A stretch of DNA of 64,000 nt from Synergistetes bacterium HGW-Synergistetes-1 (lineage in GTDB: Bacteria; Synergistota; Synergistia; Synergistales; Synergistaceae). A model generated the notes under the pieces. It did no database searches. It was given only the letters and a program-made list of their open reading frames with translations, and was not told where the DNA came from. Positions 8,207-17,277 of this stretch are shown in pieces. The translations under genes were made by a program, and so were the position numbers. The stretch's first letter is position 1. Every line of letters begins with the position of its first letter. The stretch is from positions 1-64,000 of the forward strand of contig PGXO01000010.1 of NCBI GenBank assembly GCA_002839185.1, written 5' to 3'.

Positions 8207-8995
8207 CTATCCTTTTAATTGCGCTAAATATGTTGCCGGTGTGGTCCCATACATTTTTTTAAATTCCCGTATCAGATGAGCCTGGTCGTAAAAGTTTAAT
8301 GCCTCACATATTTCGAAAACGTCTGTGCCTTTGCCTAACAACCTTTTTGCTTCCGCTACCCTATGTTGTAAATGGTATGCCGCAGGTGTGGTTAGATAAG
8401 ATTTTTTAAAATTCCTTATTATCGTGAACTTGTTAAGTCCGGTCAATTGCTGAAGCTTATCCAATGTAATGACGTCCTTTACGTGATTTAAGATATATTC
8501 ACGAATCGTTGCGGCAATATCCGATGTATTTGAAGCGGCAGCTTTCGTAATGTCTTTTTCTGCAAACTCTATCAATAGTTCAATAAGAATATTTTCCAAG
8601 GTGTCCGGGATCTTTTCGGTCAGCAGCTGTTCGATAAAGCCAATTAATTTTTGTACTCGATCGCCTGTTAATTTTTTTGCCTGATCAAATCTTATTAAAT
8701 CGCCATAATAGCCGGGATCAACATATAAAATCGTGTATGCCCAGTGATCGAGATCTTTAGGTGAGCAACAGTGAGTCATCAACGGCGGAATAATCACGCC
8801 GTCGCCTGTTTCATAGTGGATAGTCCTGTCGTTCAATTTTAAGTCGGTGGATCCTTCTATGATATAACCCAGTGTAAGTTCATTATGGACATGGGCCTTG
8901 TATGCATGGGGATCGTTTGAGCACAGCTTGATCTCCACGCCTTCAATAATGCTTCTGCAATATTCCATATGCCTCTCTTTCTCGATACTGCTCAT
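8207..8995 (-). CDS. AraC-family transcriptional regulator with cupin sensor
   Basis: A 262-aa regulator. The N-terminal half is a cupin-like ligand-binding domain (HNELTLGYIIEG, IPPLMTHCC). The C-terminal half, from about residue 165, has the two AraC helix-turn-helices (TLDKLQQLTGLNKFTIIRNF and VFEICEALNFYDQAHLIREF) ending in the usual FKKMYGTTPATY. The start has GGAGG about 10 nt upstream. The downstream transporter gene is its likely target, by analogy with AraC regulators that control LysE or EamA exporters; the effector is unknown. Confidence 0.88.
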   Translation of the reverse strand: MSSIEKERHMEYCRSIIEGVEIKLCSNDPHAYKAHVHNELTLGYIIEGSTDLKLNDRTIHYETGDGVIIPPLMTHCCSPKDLDHWAYTILYVDPGYYGDLIRFDQAKKLTGDRVQKLIGFIEQLLTEKIPDTLENILIELLIEFAEKDITKAAASNTSDIAATIREYILNHVKDVITLDKLQQLTGLNKFTIIRNFKKSYLTTPAAYHLQHRVAEAKRLLGKGTDVFEICEALNFYDQAHLIREFKKMYGTTPATYLAQLKG

Positions 8996-9059
8996 ATGAT
9001 CTCATCCTCCAGCGGAAACCCTCTCCGCCCGTATCTGCGACTGTTTCCACCAAACGCAA

Positions 9060-9307
9060 TTGGGATTTAGAGCGAGTGATGACGACGCAAGGATCTGCCG
9101 GAAAAACATCCGGCGGGAGTCAGTAGGGAATCGATTGGAAATCAGTTGGTCCTTAGTTCTTCACAATTGCTTCGCCACTGCTTCGCGGCGATGAAATCGC
9201 CACTTCGCGCGGCATCACCATGCCGCACTTCGCCAAAGTATTGAAAGATACGTCGAAGTGAAGGATTTTGAGTGTTGCTAAGTCAGCGCCGCTATAAATC
9301 TCAATTG
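9060..9307. repeat. Repeat block at the 3' end of the ProC-like gene
   Basis: It contains the double-hairpin word GGCGATGAAATCGCC / GCGGCATCACCATGCCGC (9187-9223) and a half-copy of the 126-bp palindrome family (about 9250-9307, ending CAATTG). The same order recurs at 21145-21262 and 23224-23340 and inverted at 26590-26710. The TGA of the ProC-like gene (9301-9303) lies inside the terminal CAATTGA of this half-element. Confidence 0.7.
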
Positions 9308-10098
9308 CGCCAATTGCACGATTTCTGCCAAGCAGCATAGTATGATTCCTTAACCGCCGACCTGAAGCACATCCTGTCCATCACGCGGAGGCTCTCTACC
9401 GAAGTTCCTGCGGGCGTACACGCCTGGGTGATCAGTTCCTTTATGTCTGCGCCGCTCTCTTCCCACATCTTCAGGCATCCTTTGATCGTCTGGAAAACCA
9501 TTTCAACTGAAGTTTTATAGTCCAGGCCGCACAAAACTGCGGAATCGATCATCGATTCGAAATAACAGAGGACAGGTGCAGGGCTGGTCAAAGAGGTAAA
9601 TATGTCTATTTTGTCCTCCGAAACGCTGAAGCATCTGCCCAGAGTACTGATCAGGGCAAGCACATCCGTCTTTTCTTCCGGGGTGATGTTCCCGTTTAAT
9701 GTCACAGGCACTGCACCCTCTCCCACCCTGCTGGGCGGGTTGGGAAGTATCCTTACCGCTTTGATGTTTTCTATCGAATTCTCATAAAAAGAGAGCGGGA
9801 TCCCTGCTGCTACTGAGATCAGGATTTTTTTACCCATATTTACAGACTTAAGGTCGTTGATGACTGACGGCACAATGTGGGGGCGGACGCATATGAAGAT
9901 AATGTCACAAGAGTTCGCCGCATCGGCATTATCCTTAGCAGCGCTTATTCCATATTTTAATTCTAATTCTGCCGTTCTCGAGACATCAGGTTCTGATACA
10001 ACGATTGAAGAACCCTCAGCAGCACCGCTCTCAATAAATCTGTTGATCAGTATCTCAGCAATATGTCCCGATCCAATGAACGCTATCTTTTGCCGCAT
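9301..10098 (-). CDS. Pyrroline-5-carboxylate reductase family protein
   Basis: A 265-aa NAD(P)-dependent reductase of the ProC fold: Rossmann motif IGSGHIAEILINRF at the N-terminus, FICVRPHIV in the middle, then NPPSRVGEGAVPVT and the C-terminal helical segment with TPAGTSVESLRVMD. Genuine ProC enzymes usually have a PGGTT motif and NTP; here they read PAGTS and NPP, so it may be a divergent ProC or a paralog with another imine substrate. The last residues (CNWRN) run into repeat DNA, which supplies the stop. Confidence 0.75.
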   Translation of the reverse strand: MRQKIAFIGSGHIAEILINRFIESGAAEGSSIVVSEPDVSRTAELELKYGISAAKDNADAANSCDIIFICVRPHIVPSVINDLKSVNMGKKILISVAAGIPLSFYENSIENIKAVRILPNPPSRVGEGAVPVTLNGNITPEEKTDVLALISTLGRCFSVSEDKIDIFTSLTSPAPVLCYFESMIDSAVLCGLDYKTSVEMVFQTIKGCLKMWEESGADIKELITQACTPAGTSVESLRVMDRMCFRSAVKESYYAAWQKSCNWRN

Positions 10099-10210
10099 GA
10101 CTTACACCTCCGGTTAACTCTGTACATAATGCACAGTCAAGGAATCTACAGATTTCATATGGGTATTATATACCGCGGGGGAATTTGCCACTTCGTCGAG
10201 TCTTATGGAG

Positions 10211-10239
10211 TTGACAAGTAAACGCTCGTTAACTATAAT
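10211..10239 (+). promoter_or_regulatory. Consensus promoter of the TetR gene
   Basis: TTGACA (10211-10216), 17 bp spacer, TATAAT (10234-10239): a full consensus sigma-70 promoter. The operator palindrome described next covers the spacer and the initiation region. The ATG at 10280 follows with AAGGAGG. Confidence 0.8.
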
Positions 10240-10260
10240 ACTGGTGAACGAGCGTTTACT
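10217..10260. promoter_or_regulatory. Operator palindrome for TetR autoregulation
   Basis: Perfect 14-bp inverted repeat: AGTAAACGCTCGTT (10217-10230) and AACGAGCGTTTACT (10247-10260), 16 bp apart. One arm fills the promoter spacer and the other lies just downstream of the -10 box. A bound TetR dimer would block RNA polymerase. Its position before the tetR-like gene implies autoregulation (inference). Confidence 0.75.
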
Positions 10261-10279
10261 GCATAAGGAGGATCCCTGG

Positions 10280-10906
10280 ATGGCCGACACAAAAGAAAAT
10301 ATTTTGCACACTGCGCTCCGCCTGTTTGCGCGGGATGGATATGAGGCCGCTTCAGTCAGCGATATCGCCGGGGAGCTTGGCATCACAAAAGGAGCTTTAT
10401 ATAAGCACTATAAGAATAAGCAAGATATTTTTAACAGCATTGTGGAGCGTATGTATCAGATCGATGCTGAAAGAGCGAAAAAGTTTGAAGTGCCGGAGGA
10501 AACATTTGACAGGTCACCGGAGGCCTACCGGAATACTGATATGGATAAGATCACGGCTTTCATCGAAGCGCAGTTTCATTTTTTGACGGAGGATGAATTT
10601 GCCCGTAATTTCCGAAAAATGCTTATATTAGAGCAATACAGAAACCCGGAAATTGCCGAACTGTATCAAAAATGCCTTGTAAGCGGACCGGTCAGTTATA
10701 TAGAAGATCTATTCCGTGAAATGATGGAAAGGGGTATTTGGGACAAAAGCGATCCGAAACAGCTTGCACTTGAGTTTTATGCGCCGTTTTATCTGCTGCT
10801 TAGTATTTCGGATGCGTCGCCTGAGAATAAAGAGCCCGCTAAGTTGCTAACGGTGCACATAGAGCGTTTTATAGAAAAGAACCCCGCACTGCGTAAAGAC
10901 AAATAA
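10280..10906 (+). CDS. TetR/AcrR-family transcriptional regulator
   Basis: A 208-aa regulator with an N-terminal TetR helix-turn-helix (ENILHTALRLFARDGYEAAS, then DIAGELGITKGALYKHYKNK, about residues 5-50). The C-terminal ligand domain resembles TetR_C proteins that include FMLILEQYRN-type helices. The start at 10280 is fixed by AAGGAGG 8 nt upstream; the longer frame from 10205 would translate through the operator. It probably represses its own promoter and the methyltransferase gene 46 bp downstream, which has no separate terminator between. Confidence 0.88.
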   Translation: MADTKENILHTALRLFARDGYEAASVSDIAGELGITKGALYKHYKNKQDIFNSIVERMYQIDAERAKKFEVPEETFDRSPEAYRNTDMDKITAFIEAQFHFLTEDEFARNFRKMLILEQYRNPEIAELYQKCLVSGPVSYIEDLFREMMERGIWDKSDPKQLALEFYAPFYLLLSISDASPENKEPAKLLTVHIERFIEKNPALRKDK

Positions 10907-10952
10907 TGACCGGTGCGACACAAATTAATAGACGAAGATAAGGAGTATGACA

Positions 10953-11744
10953 ATGGAAGATATGACGATCCACGAATTTGATTTTGCACTCATAAATGAA
11001 TTTTTCATAGAACTTGAACGCCAAGGGCCAGGCAGTCCCGAAGAAACGATCAGGGCGTTGAGTTTTATACGGAACCTTTCAGATAAAACAAAAATAGCAG
11101 ATCTGGGCTGCGGCACAGGTTTTCAGACAATGGTCCTGGCACAAAACACAGAAGCCACAATAACCGCACTGGACCTTTTCGCCGGTTCGATCGACAAACT
11201 TAACGCAAAAGCCAAAATACTTGGTTTACAGAACAGGGTCAAGGGTGTCGTCGGTTCAATGGACGATCTGCCCTTTGGAGACGAGGAATTCGATATCATA
11301 TGGTCTGAGGGAGCCATTGGCAATATAGGTTTTGAAAAAGGCCTGGCCCACTGGAAGCGCTTCCTCAAAAAAGAGGGATACGTCGCCGTGACATATGAGT
11401 CATGGTTTACAGACGAGCGCCCCGCTGAAATTGAAAAATGGTGGACAGACGCAGTCCCTGAGATCAGCACGATAGCGCACAATATTGCTGTCATGCAAAA
11501 AACAGGATACGTTCCAGTTGCCGCATTTACGCTGCCCGAAACCTGCTGGACAGAAAATTATTTTGCACCGCAAAAAGCCAGACAGGAGGAATTCCTGAAA
11601 AAGCACGCGGGGAATAAGGCCGCCGAGAATATGATCGCATTCATGAGGCGCGAGGCAGAACTATATGAAAAATACAAGCGGTACTATGGGTATGTCTTCT
11701 ATATTGGCAAAAAAGTTGGCAATTGGGGCATATCGGAGCGCTAG
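10953..11744 (+). CDS. SAM-dependent methyltransferase (class I)
   Basis: A 263-aa methyltransferase with motif I IADLGCGTGFQT, acidic loop ALDLFAGS, motif IV region FDIIWSEGAI and the post-motif GFEKGLAHWKRFLKK. The start follows AGGAG with 7 nt spacing. It sits behind the TetR gene, probably in one operon. The substrate is unknown. The last seven residues (NWGISER) and the TAG stop come from a 126-bp palindromic repeat element that starts at 11720, so the native C-terminus was probably replaced by insertion. Confidence 0.85.
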   Translation: MEDMTIHEFDFALINEFFIELERQGPGSPEETIRALSFIRNLSDKTKIADLGCGTGFQTMVLAQNTEATITALDLFAGSIDKLNAKAKILGLQNRVKGVVGSMDDLPFGDEEFDIIWSEGAIGNIGFEKGLAHWKRFLKKEGYVAVTYESWFTDERPAEIEKWWTDAVPEISTIAHNIAVMQKTGYVPVAAFTLPETCWTENYFAPQKARQEEFLKKHAGNKAAENMIAFMRREAELYEKYKRYYGYVFYIGKKVGNWGISER

Positions 11745-11845
11745 CTTAGCAACACTTGCGGTCCTGCGCGTCAACGTATGCCCAATACGCCTCCGCTTGA
11801 ACCACTGCGTGTTGCGTCGCTATCATCTCCGATCTGCCCCAATTG
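11720..11845. repeat. 126-bp palindromic element, full copy (type I)
   Basis: Terminal inverted repeats CAATTGGGGCATATCGGAG and CTCCGATCTGCCCCAATTG match at 18 of 19 positions, and the inner sequence continues the dyad (CTAGCTTAGCAAC with GTTGCGTCGCTAT), so the whole unit can fold into one long hairpin. Exactly 126 bp, the same as the copy at 21268-21393. It covers the end of the methyltransferase gene. No coding capacity. Confidence 0.8.
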
Positions 11846-12033
11846 CAATTTTGGAGACGCTATCGCTAAAACCTAAAAGCACAGCGCTGACTTAACAAGG
11901 CTTGCGGAACCTCCCTTCGACGTATTGATATACGCCTTCAAAAGGCTCCGCTGCGCATTGCGTCGTCATCATCTGTTCTCTATCCCAATTGCGATATTAG
12001 GAGGCTATCGCTAAAACCAAAAGCACGTCGTCA
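11846..12033. repeat. Degenerate type I element copies
   Basis: From about 11880 to 11991 the DNA matches the reverse complement of the 21268-21393 element (CTTCGACGTATTGATATACG in the middle; the right end reads ATCCCAATTG). Short flanking fragments repeat CTATCGCTAAAACC (11864-11877 and 12006-12019). The GGDEF gene's stop codon lies in the word GATGATGACGACG, which belongs to the element. Confidence 0.65.
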
Positions 12034-12900
12034 TCATCCTTTGACTATGTTCTTACCTTCTGATTTTGCCTCGTATAACTTTTTATCCGCATTATTGATG
12101 AGTTCATCAAGGGTCTTTTCATTTTGGAGACATTTTACTCCAATGCTTACAGAAACCTTGACCGGTGTTGCATCAGAAATATTTATCTCTGCTTCTGCAA
12201 TGGCAGCCCTTATACGTTCAGCAACCATGAGTACTGTTTCTGAATTCGCATGTACCAAACCGATTAAAAATTCATCTCCCCCATAACGCCCAAGGATATC
12301 AAAACCACGCATCTCACTTTTTGCTGTGGCAGCAACTTTTGTCAGGACAAGATCTCCGGCACTGTGTCCATATTTATCATTAATGTTTTTAAAATCATCA
12401 ATGTCCATCATTAAAATGCCAAGTGGCAAAGCATCATTTCGTGCCTGGTTGAAAACCTCTGTCAGTAATTGATGAGAATATTGTCGATTATAGGTTTGAC
12501 ACAAAGCATCATTTTGTGCCATTTCCTTGAGTAATTGACCTTCAACTTTATCTGTAACATCCATACAGCTGCCGATGAAGCCAATAAAAATATTATTCTT
12601 ATCGTAAAAAGGGACTCCGCGATCATTGATCCATCTGTATTGACCGTCGTATCTTTTGAGACGATAGTCCATTTCAAACGGACGCTGCAGTTTAAAATTA
12701 TCAAGAAAGATTTTTACGCATCTGTCTAAATCGTCTGGGTAAACGCCTGCAGCCCATCCAAATCCATATTCCTCTTCCATAGTGCGCCCTGTGAAATTGA
12801 GCCATGTTTTATTAAAGTAATTGCATCCGGTACTAAGATCAGCTCTCCATATCATGTTTGGAGAAGAATCAACGATCAGTTGGTACTGTTCAAGATCCAT
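12034..12900 (-). CDS. PAS-GGDEF diguanylate cyclase
   Basis: A 288-aa cytoplasmic protein. The N-terminal PAS domain (about residues 1-120, SPNMIWRADLSTGCNYFN to FIGSCMDVTD) senses a signal. The C-terminal GGDEF domain has the intact active-site loop RYGGDEFLIG and the metal-binding MMDIDDFKNIND. It should make c-di-GMP from two GTP. I see no RxxD inhibition site five residues before GGDEF. There is no clear ribosome-binding site before the ATG, so the start is uncertain. Its 3' end touches repeat DNA. It lies just downstream of the 1441-aa sensor on the same strand. Confidence 0.85.
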   Translation of the reverse strand: MDLEQYQLIVDSSPNMIWRADLSTGCNYFNKTWLNFTGRTMEEEYGFGWAAGVYPDDLDRCVKIFLDNFKLQRPFEMDYRLKRYDGQYRWINDRGVPFYDKNNIFIGFIGSCMDVTDKVEGQLLKEMAQNDALCQTYNRQYSHQLLTEVFNQARNDALPLGILMMDIDDFKNINDKYGHSAGDLVLTKVAATAKSEMRGFDILGRYGGDEFLIGLVHANSETVLMVAERIRAAIAEAEINISDATPVKVSVSIGVKCLQNEKTLDELINNADKKLYEAKSEGKNIVKG

Positions 12901-12951
12901 CAATTTATGAAGAGGGGAAAATTTACTTTCAGCGCCTGGTGGAATTACGAC

Positions 12952-15900
12952 TCACCTGAAGATTTCATCTGACAATACTTGATTTACGAACACATCCACG
13001 ATTTCAGGGTCAAATTGTGTTCCGGAGCACATCTTCAGCTCTTTAACGGCTTCCTCTTTGTCCATTTTATTTCGGTAACTTCTTTCGCTGGTCATTGCAT
13101 CATAGGTATCGGCAACACTGATTATCCTTGCTTCAAGCGGTATTGCTTCACCCTTGAGCCCATTCGGATATCCACTGCCATCCCAATTTTCATGATGACT
13201 TAGGACAAACTTTGCTAATTCCGAAAATTCATCTGTTGAACTTAGCAGCCTCCAACCGATCTCCGGATGTCTTTCAATGTGGCCTCTTTCATCAATGGTC
13301 AGGTTTCCCGGTTTATTCAGGATCCTTTCATCGACTCCTATTTTGCCAATATCATGGATCAGCCCGGCGATTTTCATCTTATTTACAGCATCCTTATCCA
13401 TATTCATTTTAGAAGCTATAGCCTGACAAATCCTGCTCACTCTATTTGAATGTGCAGCCTCCCGGTTGCTTTTTTCAAATAATGTGTTCATGATCAGATC
13501 TGTTATTTTGCTTCTGATACTTGAACGCTCATACAGCTTGTGTCTATACATATGGTTTTCGGCGTTAGCAATGATCTCGACAATTGACTGTTTCTCCGTT
13601 TTCTTCGTGTCATACCCATAGGAAAGTGACAAATCCATATTTGCCACCTTTTCATTAGATGCCAGCTCTTTTATAAAATTTGAGATCTGCAATGCTTCAG
13701 GAGCTGCAGTCTTTGGCAACAGGACAACAAATTCGTCACCGCCGATCCTGGCAGCAATGTCATCTTCGCGGCATGCCTTTTTGATCGCTTCCGCGGACTT
13801 TTTAAGCAGAACATCTCCCAGATCGTGTCCAAAGGAATCGTTGACCAGCTTCAATCCGTTTACATCAAACATAATGATCGACAATGGAAGGTTTTCGGGC
13901 GTGTCTAATTTTTTTAATTCCTGTTCAAAGTATCTTCTGTTATATAACCCCGTGAGGTGGTCATGGTAGCTTAAATAGAGCAGTTCATTTTCTGCCTTCT
14001 TGCGATCTGTTATATCCATGAAAGTAACAAGGCTGGCCCAGGGTTTGCCTTGGATGTCATTGACAGGGGTACCGAATACCTCCAAAAGTATTCTTGATCC
14101 GTCAGAACGCTCAACCACCATGTCGTCGATATGAGATTTGAAGCCTTTCATTCCCAGCGTGATCGGCATCTCATTTGCGGGATAATGTTTTTGTGTATTT
14201 CCTTTAAATGCCTTATAAACTTCAGAAAGATTGTGCTCATTTGCATCAGGAAGTATTCCGCTGCCCATTAAGGCTTTGCCCGTTTCATTTACGACTAACG
14301 GTCTTCCCTCCGCAGAATCGACCATGAAAACTCCGACAGGAAGAATTTTCAGCAGGGAAGCAAAAAGATCGTTCTGCTTTTTGACAGACTCTTCTGCAAG
14401 GGTCTTTTCCGTCACATCATCGAAAATGGCAACAATTTCTCCGGACGGCAGCTTATAAACACGGTTCTCGTACCAATTGGAGAATTTTTCGTCAACATAA
14501 ATTTTGGTTGGGTAATAGGCCGGTTCCCCGGTTTTCCAGACGTTTTGAAAAACCGGGATCAATCCATATTCGTCAATTTTTGGCCGAAGGTCATACAGGC
14601 TTTTTCCCAATACCTCTGTTTTTTCTTTTCCTTCTGCCTTAAGGGCGGCCTTATTGAAATCCCGGATAATATAATCTTTTCCATATTGTCCATCATTAAG
14701 AACTTCGTAAATAGCTGCACCGGCAGACATTTCATTAAACAGGGACTGGAATCTGAAAATGTTTTCTTTGGAAGTTTTTTCTGCTTCCTTACGTTCCGTG
14801 ATGTTCTGAGTATGGATTGCGATCTCTTCACCCATCGATACGACTACCAAGCGCAGCCATGCCGGCTTGGAAATTACCTCTCCGGCATTGATCTCTTCTA
14901 ATATTTTAGTTTCCCCTGTGTTTGCTACTTGCTTATATGCTTCAAAAACAACTGTTCCGCTATGATCCGGAAAAAGGTCCAGCACCCTTTTGCCGATTAT
15001 CTCCTGAGGATCTGTTTGATTGATAGTTGCGATGGCCTGATTTTCATAAACCCATGTGAAGTCAATGATCTCACCTGTCTCGTTGCGGACGGGATGAAGG
15101 ATGGTAAATCCGTCGGGAGATATTTCCTGTGCGACCCTAAATCTCTCCTCGCTCTTTCGCAGAGCTTCCTCGGTCTGTTTCCTGGCTGTGATATCCGTGT
15201 TGCTGCCACGATACCCCAGCAGGCTCCCATCATCTTTTAAAATAGGAAGCCCATTAGTTGAGAGAACCACCATAACACCGGTTTTTGTCAGTGCTTTGTT
15301 TTCCAACTCATGGAACAGGTCCTTTCGCTCGAATACATCTAAAGCATTCTTTTTGAATCCATCACGCTCTTCTTCCGGACAAAGGTCGTAGAAATGTTTC
15401 TTCTGGATCAGCTCTTCAGAACGGTACCCCAGGACTTCTTCACACACATGATCTACAAAAGTAAACAGACCTTGTTCATCAACTTCCCACGTAAACGTTC
15501 GGCTTTGCTCGCTTAATTGTTTATAGCGCTCTTCGCTTTCGATCAACGCCCTCTCGGCCATCCTTTGATTGGTAATGTCCTGCAGTATGCAGTGTGTCTG
15601 TTTGAACTCTCCGTCGGTCGAATAAGCGATCTTTCCCTCGAATGACATAACCAGCCGCTGTCCGTCTTTTCTCACCATCTCAAACTCACTGTGAATATAC
15701 CCCTGAGCTTTGAATACAGGAAAGCGTTGGCGAAACCCTTCCACACATTCAGGGCAAAGGAAATCACCAAACCATTTGCCAATAACTTCTTCCCTTGTAT
15801 AACCTAATGTATCAAGCCATTTCTGATTGACCTCAATAAAACGGCCTTCTTGATCCAGCGATTGATACCCCAGGGGAGCTTTGTTGAACAAAAGTTGGAA

Positions 15901-17277
15901 TCTTTCCTCACTCTGCTTTAATTCCTTTTCCATTTTCTTTCGGTCGGTAATTTCAATTGCTACCTCGATGGCTCCGATTATGTTTCCTTCCTCGTCGCGG
16001 ATGGGCGAAGCCTTTGAAAGCCAATTGCCTTGCGACTCAGGCCAATGGTCTTGATTTTGCGGAGTCAGTTCAGCCTCACTGTTTTCACCGGTGGCTATAG
16101 CCGTAAGTACCGGACAGCCCAGACACGGCCCGGAAAGATTCCAAATGGAATAGCATTTCTTGCCTACAATATCCTGTAATGATAACCCGGTAGCCTCCTC
16201 GTATGCCTGATTCGCCCATACGATGTTTTGTTCTTTATCATGGAATGCTGCAATCACCGGAGCTTTTTGTAACAGCTCTGATTTGAAGATATTCTCTCTA
16301 AGGCTCTTTCTCAATAACTCTTCTCTCTTTTTTCTCCCGCGAATGTCCCGGGCAGTTCCCCAAAGAGAAGTAATGTTGCCGTTCGGATCTTTTTCTGCCT
16401 CGCCGCACACCCACATCCAGCCATTTGATCCATCTTTGGTTAGGGTTTCAAGCTCTAATTCGAAAGGGGTACCGGTCATCTTTATCAGATCAATTGATGC
16501 CGACAGTCTTTCCCAACTTTCCGGAGTAAACAACGTCATGATCTCTGTGTATGTCGGGGCCGGCAGAGCAGGATCAAAACCATGCATTTTATAGAGCTCT
16601 TCCGTCCCAAATACCTCATTTGTCGCCAGATCCAGCCGCCATGTTCCAACATGTGCGATTCTCTGCGATTTCAATAAGTCTTTTAAATTAAGGCTAAGTT
16701 GTTTTTGGGTCTCAATAAGAGCAGCCCCGGTATCTTTAAACTCTTCATTAAGCTCTGTCAGTTCCAACTTTTCAACTGTCATCTCAATGATCATCTGGGT
16801 AATGTTCGCCAAAAAACGGATCACTGTTTCGGCTTTTTCTTTTGAAACTACCGGAACTTCCTTGAGAGCTTCAATATAGGCTTGCTCATCGAATCCATAT
16901 TTTTGGGCTTGTTTTACAAAGAAAGAAAAATCCGGCTCTTCAAAAAAGAACTGCCCCGAGAAAAAGTTCGCAACATGCTCTCCCCTTATCACTATCGGCA
17001 GCCCTACATCGATCAATCCATTCTCACATTTGTAAAAATGATATTTTTCATCTTTACTGATTTGTCTGACTAACTCGGTGTCGCTGAAAATACAGTTGGA
17101 AGCGGTCTCGCAATTTTTCCGGTGAAAATCACTGCAAATTCGTCTCCATCCGGATTTGGAAAGGATATTTCCATCAAGGTCCAGAATGGCAGTTACAAAA
17201 CCTGTTGATTTGCTAAAGCCTTCAAGTAAAGTGTCCGCTTTTTCAAAATCAAAATAGTCTATAATTTTAGTTTTCAT
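12952..17277 (-). CDS. Large multi-PAS GGDEF/HD-GYP c-di-GMP signalling protein
   Basis: A 1441-aa soluble protein. The N-terminus (about 1-170) looks like a PocR-type ligand-binding domain with spaced cysteines (RRICSDFHRKNCETASNC). About seven PAS/PAC segments follow (about 205-1080), each ending in a DIT/NIT-type motif, one with a CLGCP cysteine pair near residue 385. A GGDEF domain (about 1085-1240) keeps RIGGDEFVVLLP, and a C-terminal HD-GYP domain (about 1250-1430) keeps LIHDIGKIG, HHENWDGSGYPNGL and DTYDAMTS. It can therefore both make and degrade c-di-GMP. No membrane segment is seen. With the 288-aa cyclase and the EAL protein it makes a signalling cluster. Confidence 0.9.
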   Translation of the reverse strand: MKTKIIDYFDFEKADTLLEGFSKSTGFVTAILDLDGNILSKSGWRRICSDFHRKNCETASNCIFSDTELVRQISKDEKYHFYKCENGLIDVGLPIVIRGEHVANFFSGQFFFEEPDFSFFVKQAQKYGFDEQAYIEALKEVPVVSKEKAETVIRFLANITQMIIEMTVEKLELTELNEEFKDTGAALIETQKQLSLNLKDLLKSQRIAHVGTWRLDLATNEVFGTEELYKMHGFDPALPAPTYTEIMTLFTPESWERLSASIDLIKMTGTPFELELETLTKDGSNGWMWVCGEAEKDPNGNITSLWGTARDIRGRKKREELLRKSLRENIFKSELLQKAPVIAAFHDKEQNIVWANQAYEEATGLSLQDIVGKKCYSIWNLSGPCLGCPVLTAIATGENSEAELTPQNQDHWPESQGNWLSKASPIRDEEGNIIGAIEVAIEITDRKKMEKELKQSEERFQLLFNKAPLGYQSLDQEGRFIEVNQKWLDTLGYTREEVIGKWFGDFLCPECVEGFRQRFPVFKAQGYIHSEFEMVRKDGQRLVMSFEGKIAYSTDGEFKQTHCILQDITNQRMAERALIESEERYKQLSEQSRTFTWEVDEQGLFTFVDHVCEEVLGYRSEELIQKKHFYDLCPEEERDGFKKNALDVFERKDLFHELENKALTKTGVMVVLSTNGLPILKDDGSLLGYRGSNTDITARKQTEEALRKSEERFRVAQEISPDGFTILHPVRNETGEIIDFTWVYENQAIATINQTDPQEIIGKRVLDLFPDHSGTVVFEAYKQVANTGETKILEEINAGEVISKPAWLRLVVVSMGEEIAIHTQNITERKEAEKTSKENIFRFQSLFNEMSAGAAIYEVLNDGQYGKDYIIRDFNKAALKAEGKEKTEVLGKSLYDLRPKIDEYGLIPVFQNVWKTGEPAYYPTKIYVDEKFSNWYENRVYKLPSGEIVAIFDDVTEKTLAEESVKKQNDLFASLLKILPVGVFMVDSAEGRPLVVNETGKALMGSGILPDANEHNLSEVYKAFKGNTQKHYPANEMPITLGMKGFKSHIDDMVVERSDGSRILLEVFGTPVNDIQGKPWASLVTFMDITDRKKAENELLYLSYHDHLTGLYNRRYFEQELKKLDTPENLPLSIIMFDVNGLKLVNDSFGHDLGDVLLKKSAEAIKKACREDDIAARIGGDEFVVLLPKTAAPEALQISNFIKELASNEKVANMDLSLSYGYDTKKTEKQSIVEIIANAENHMYRHKLYERSSIRSKITDLIMNTLFEKSNREAAHSNRVSRICQAIASKMNMDKDAVNKMKIAGLIHDIGKIGVDERILNKPGNLTIDERGHIERHPEIGWRLLSSTDEFSELAKFVLSHHENWDGSGYPNGLKGEAIPLEARIISVADTYDAMTSERSYRNKMDKEEAVKELKMCSGTQFDPEIVDVFVNQVLSDEIFR

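Noticed and set aside
11720-11845. Integron attC sites and gene cassettes
   Set aside because: The palindromes sit at gene 3' ends like attC sites, but the gene and element orientations vary, paired arms extend beyond where R boxes should end, the GTT-core is not conserved between copies, and no integrase is visible.
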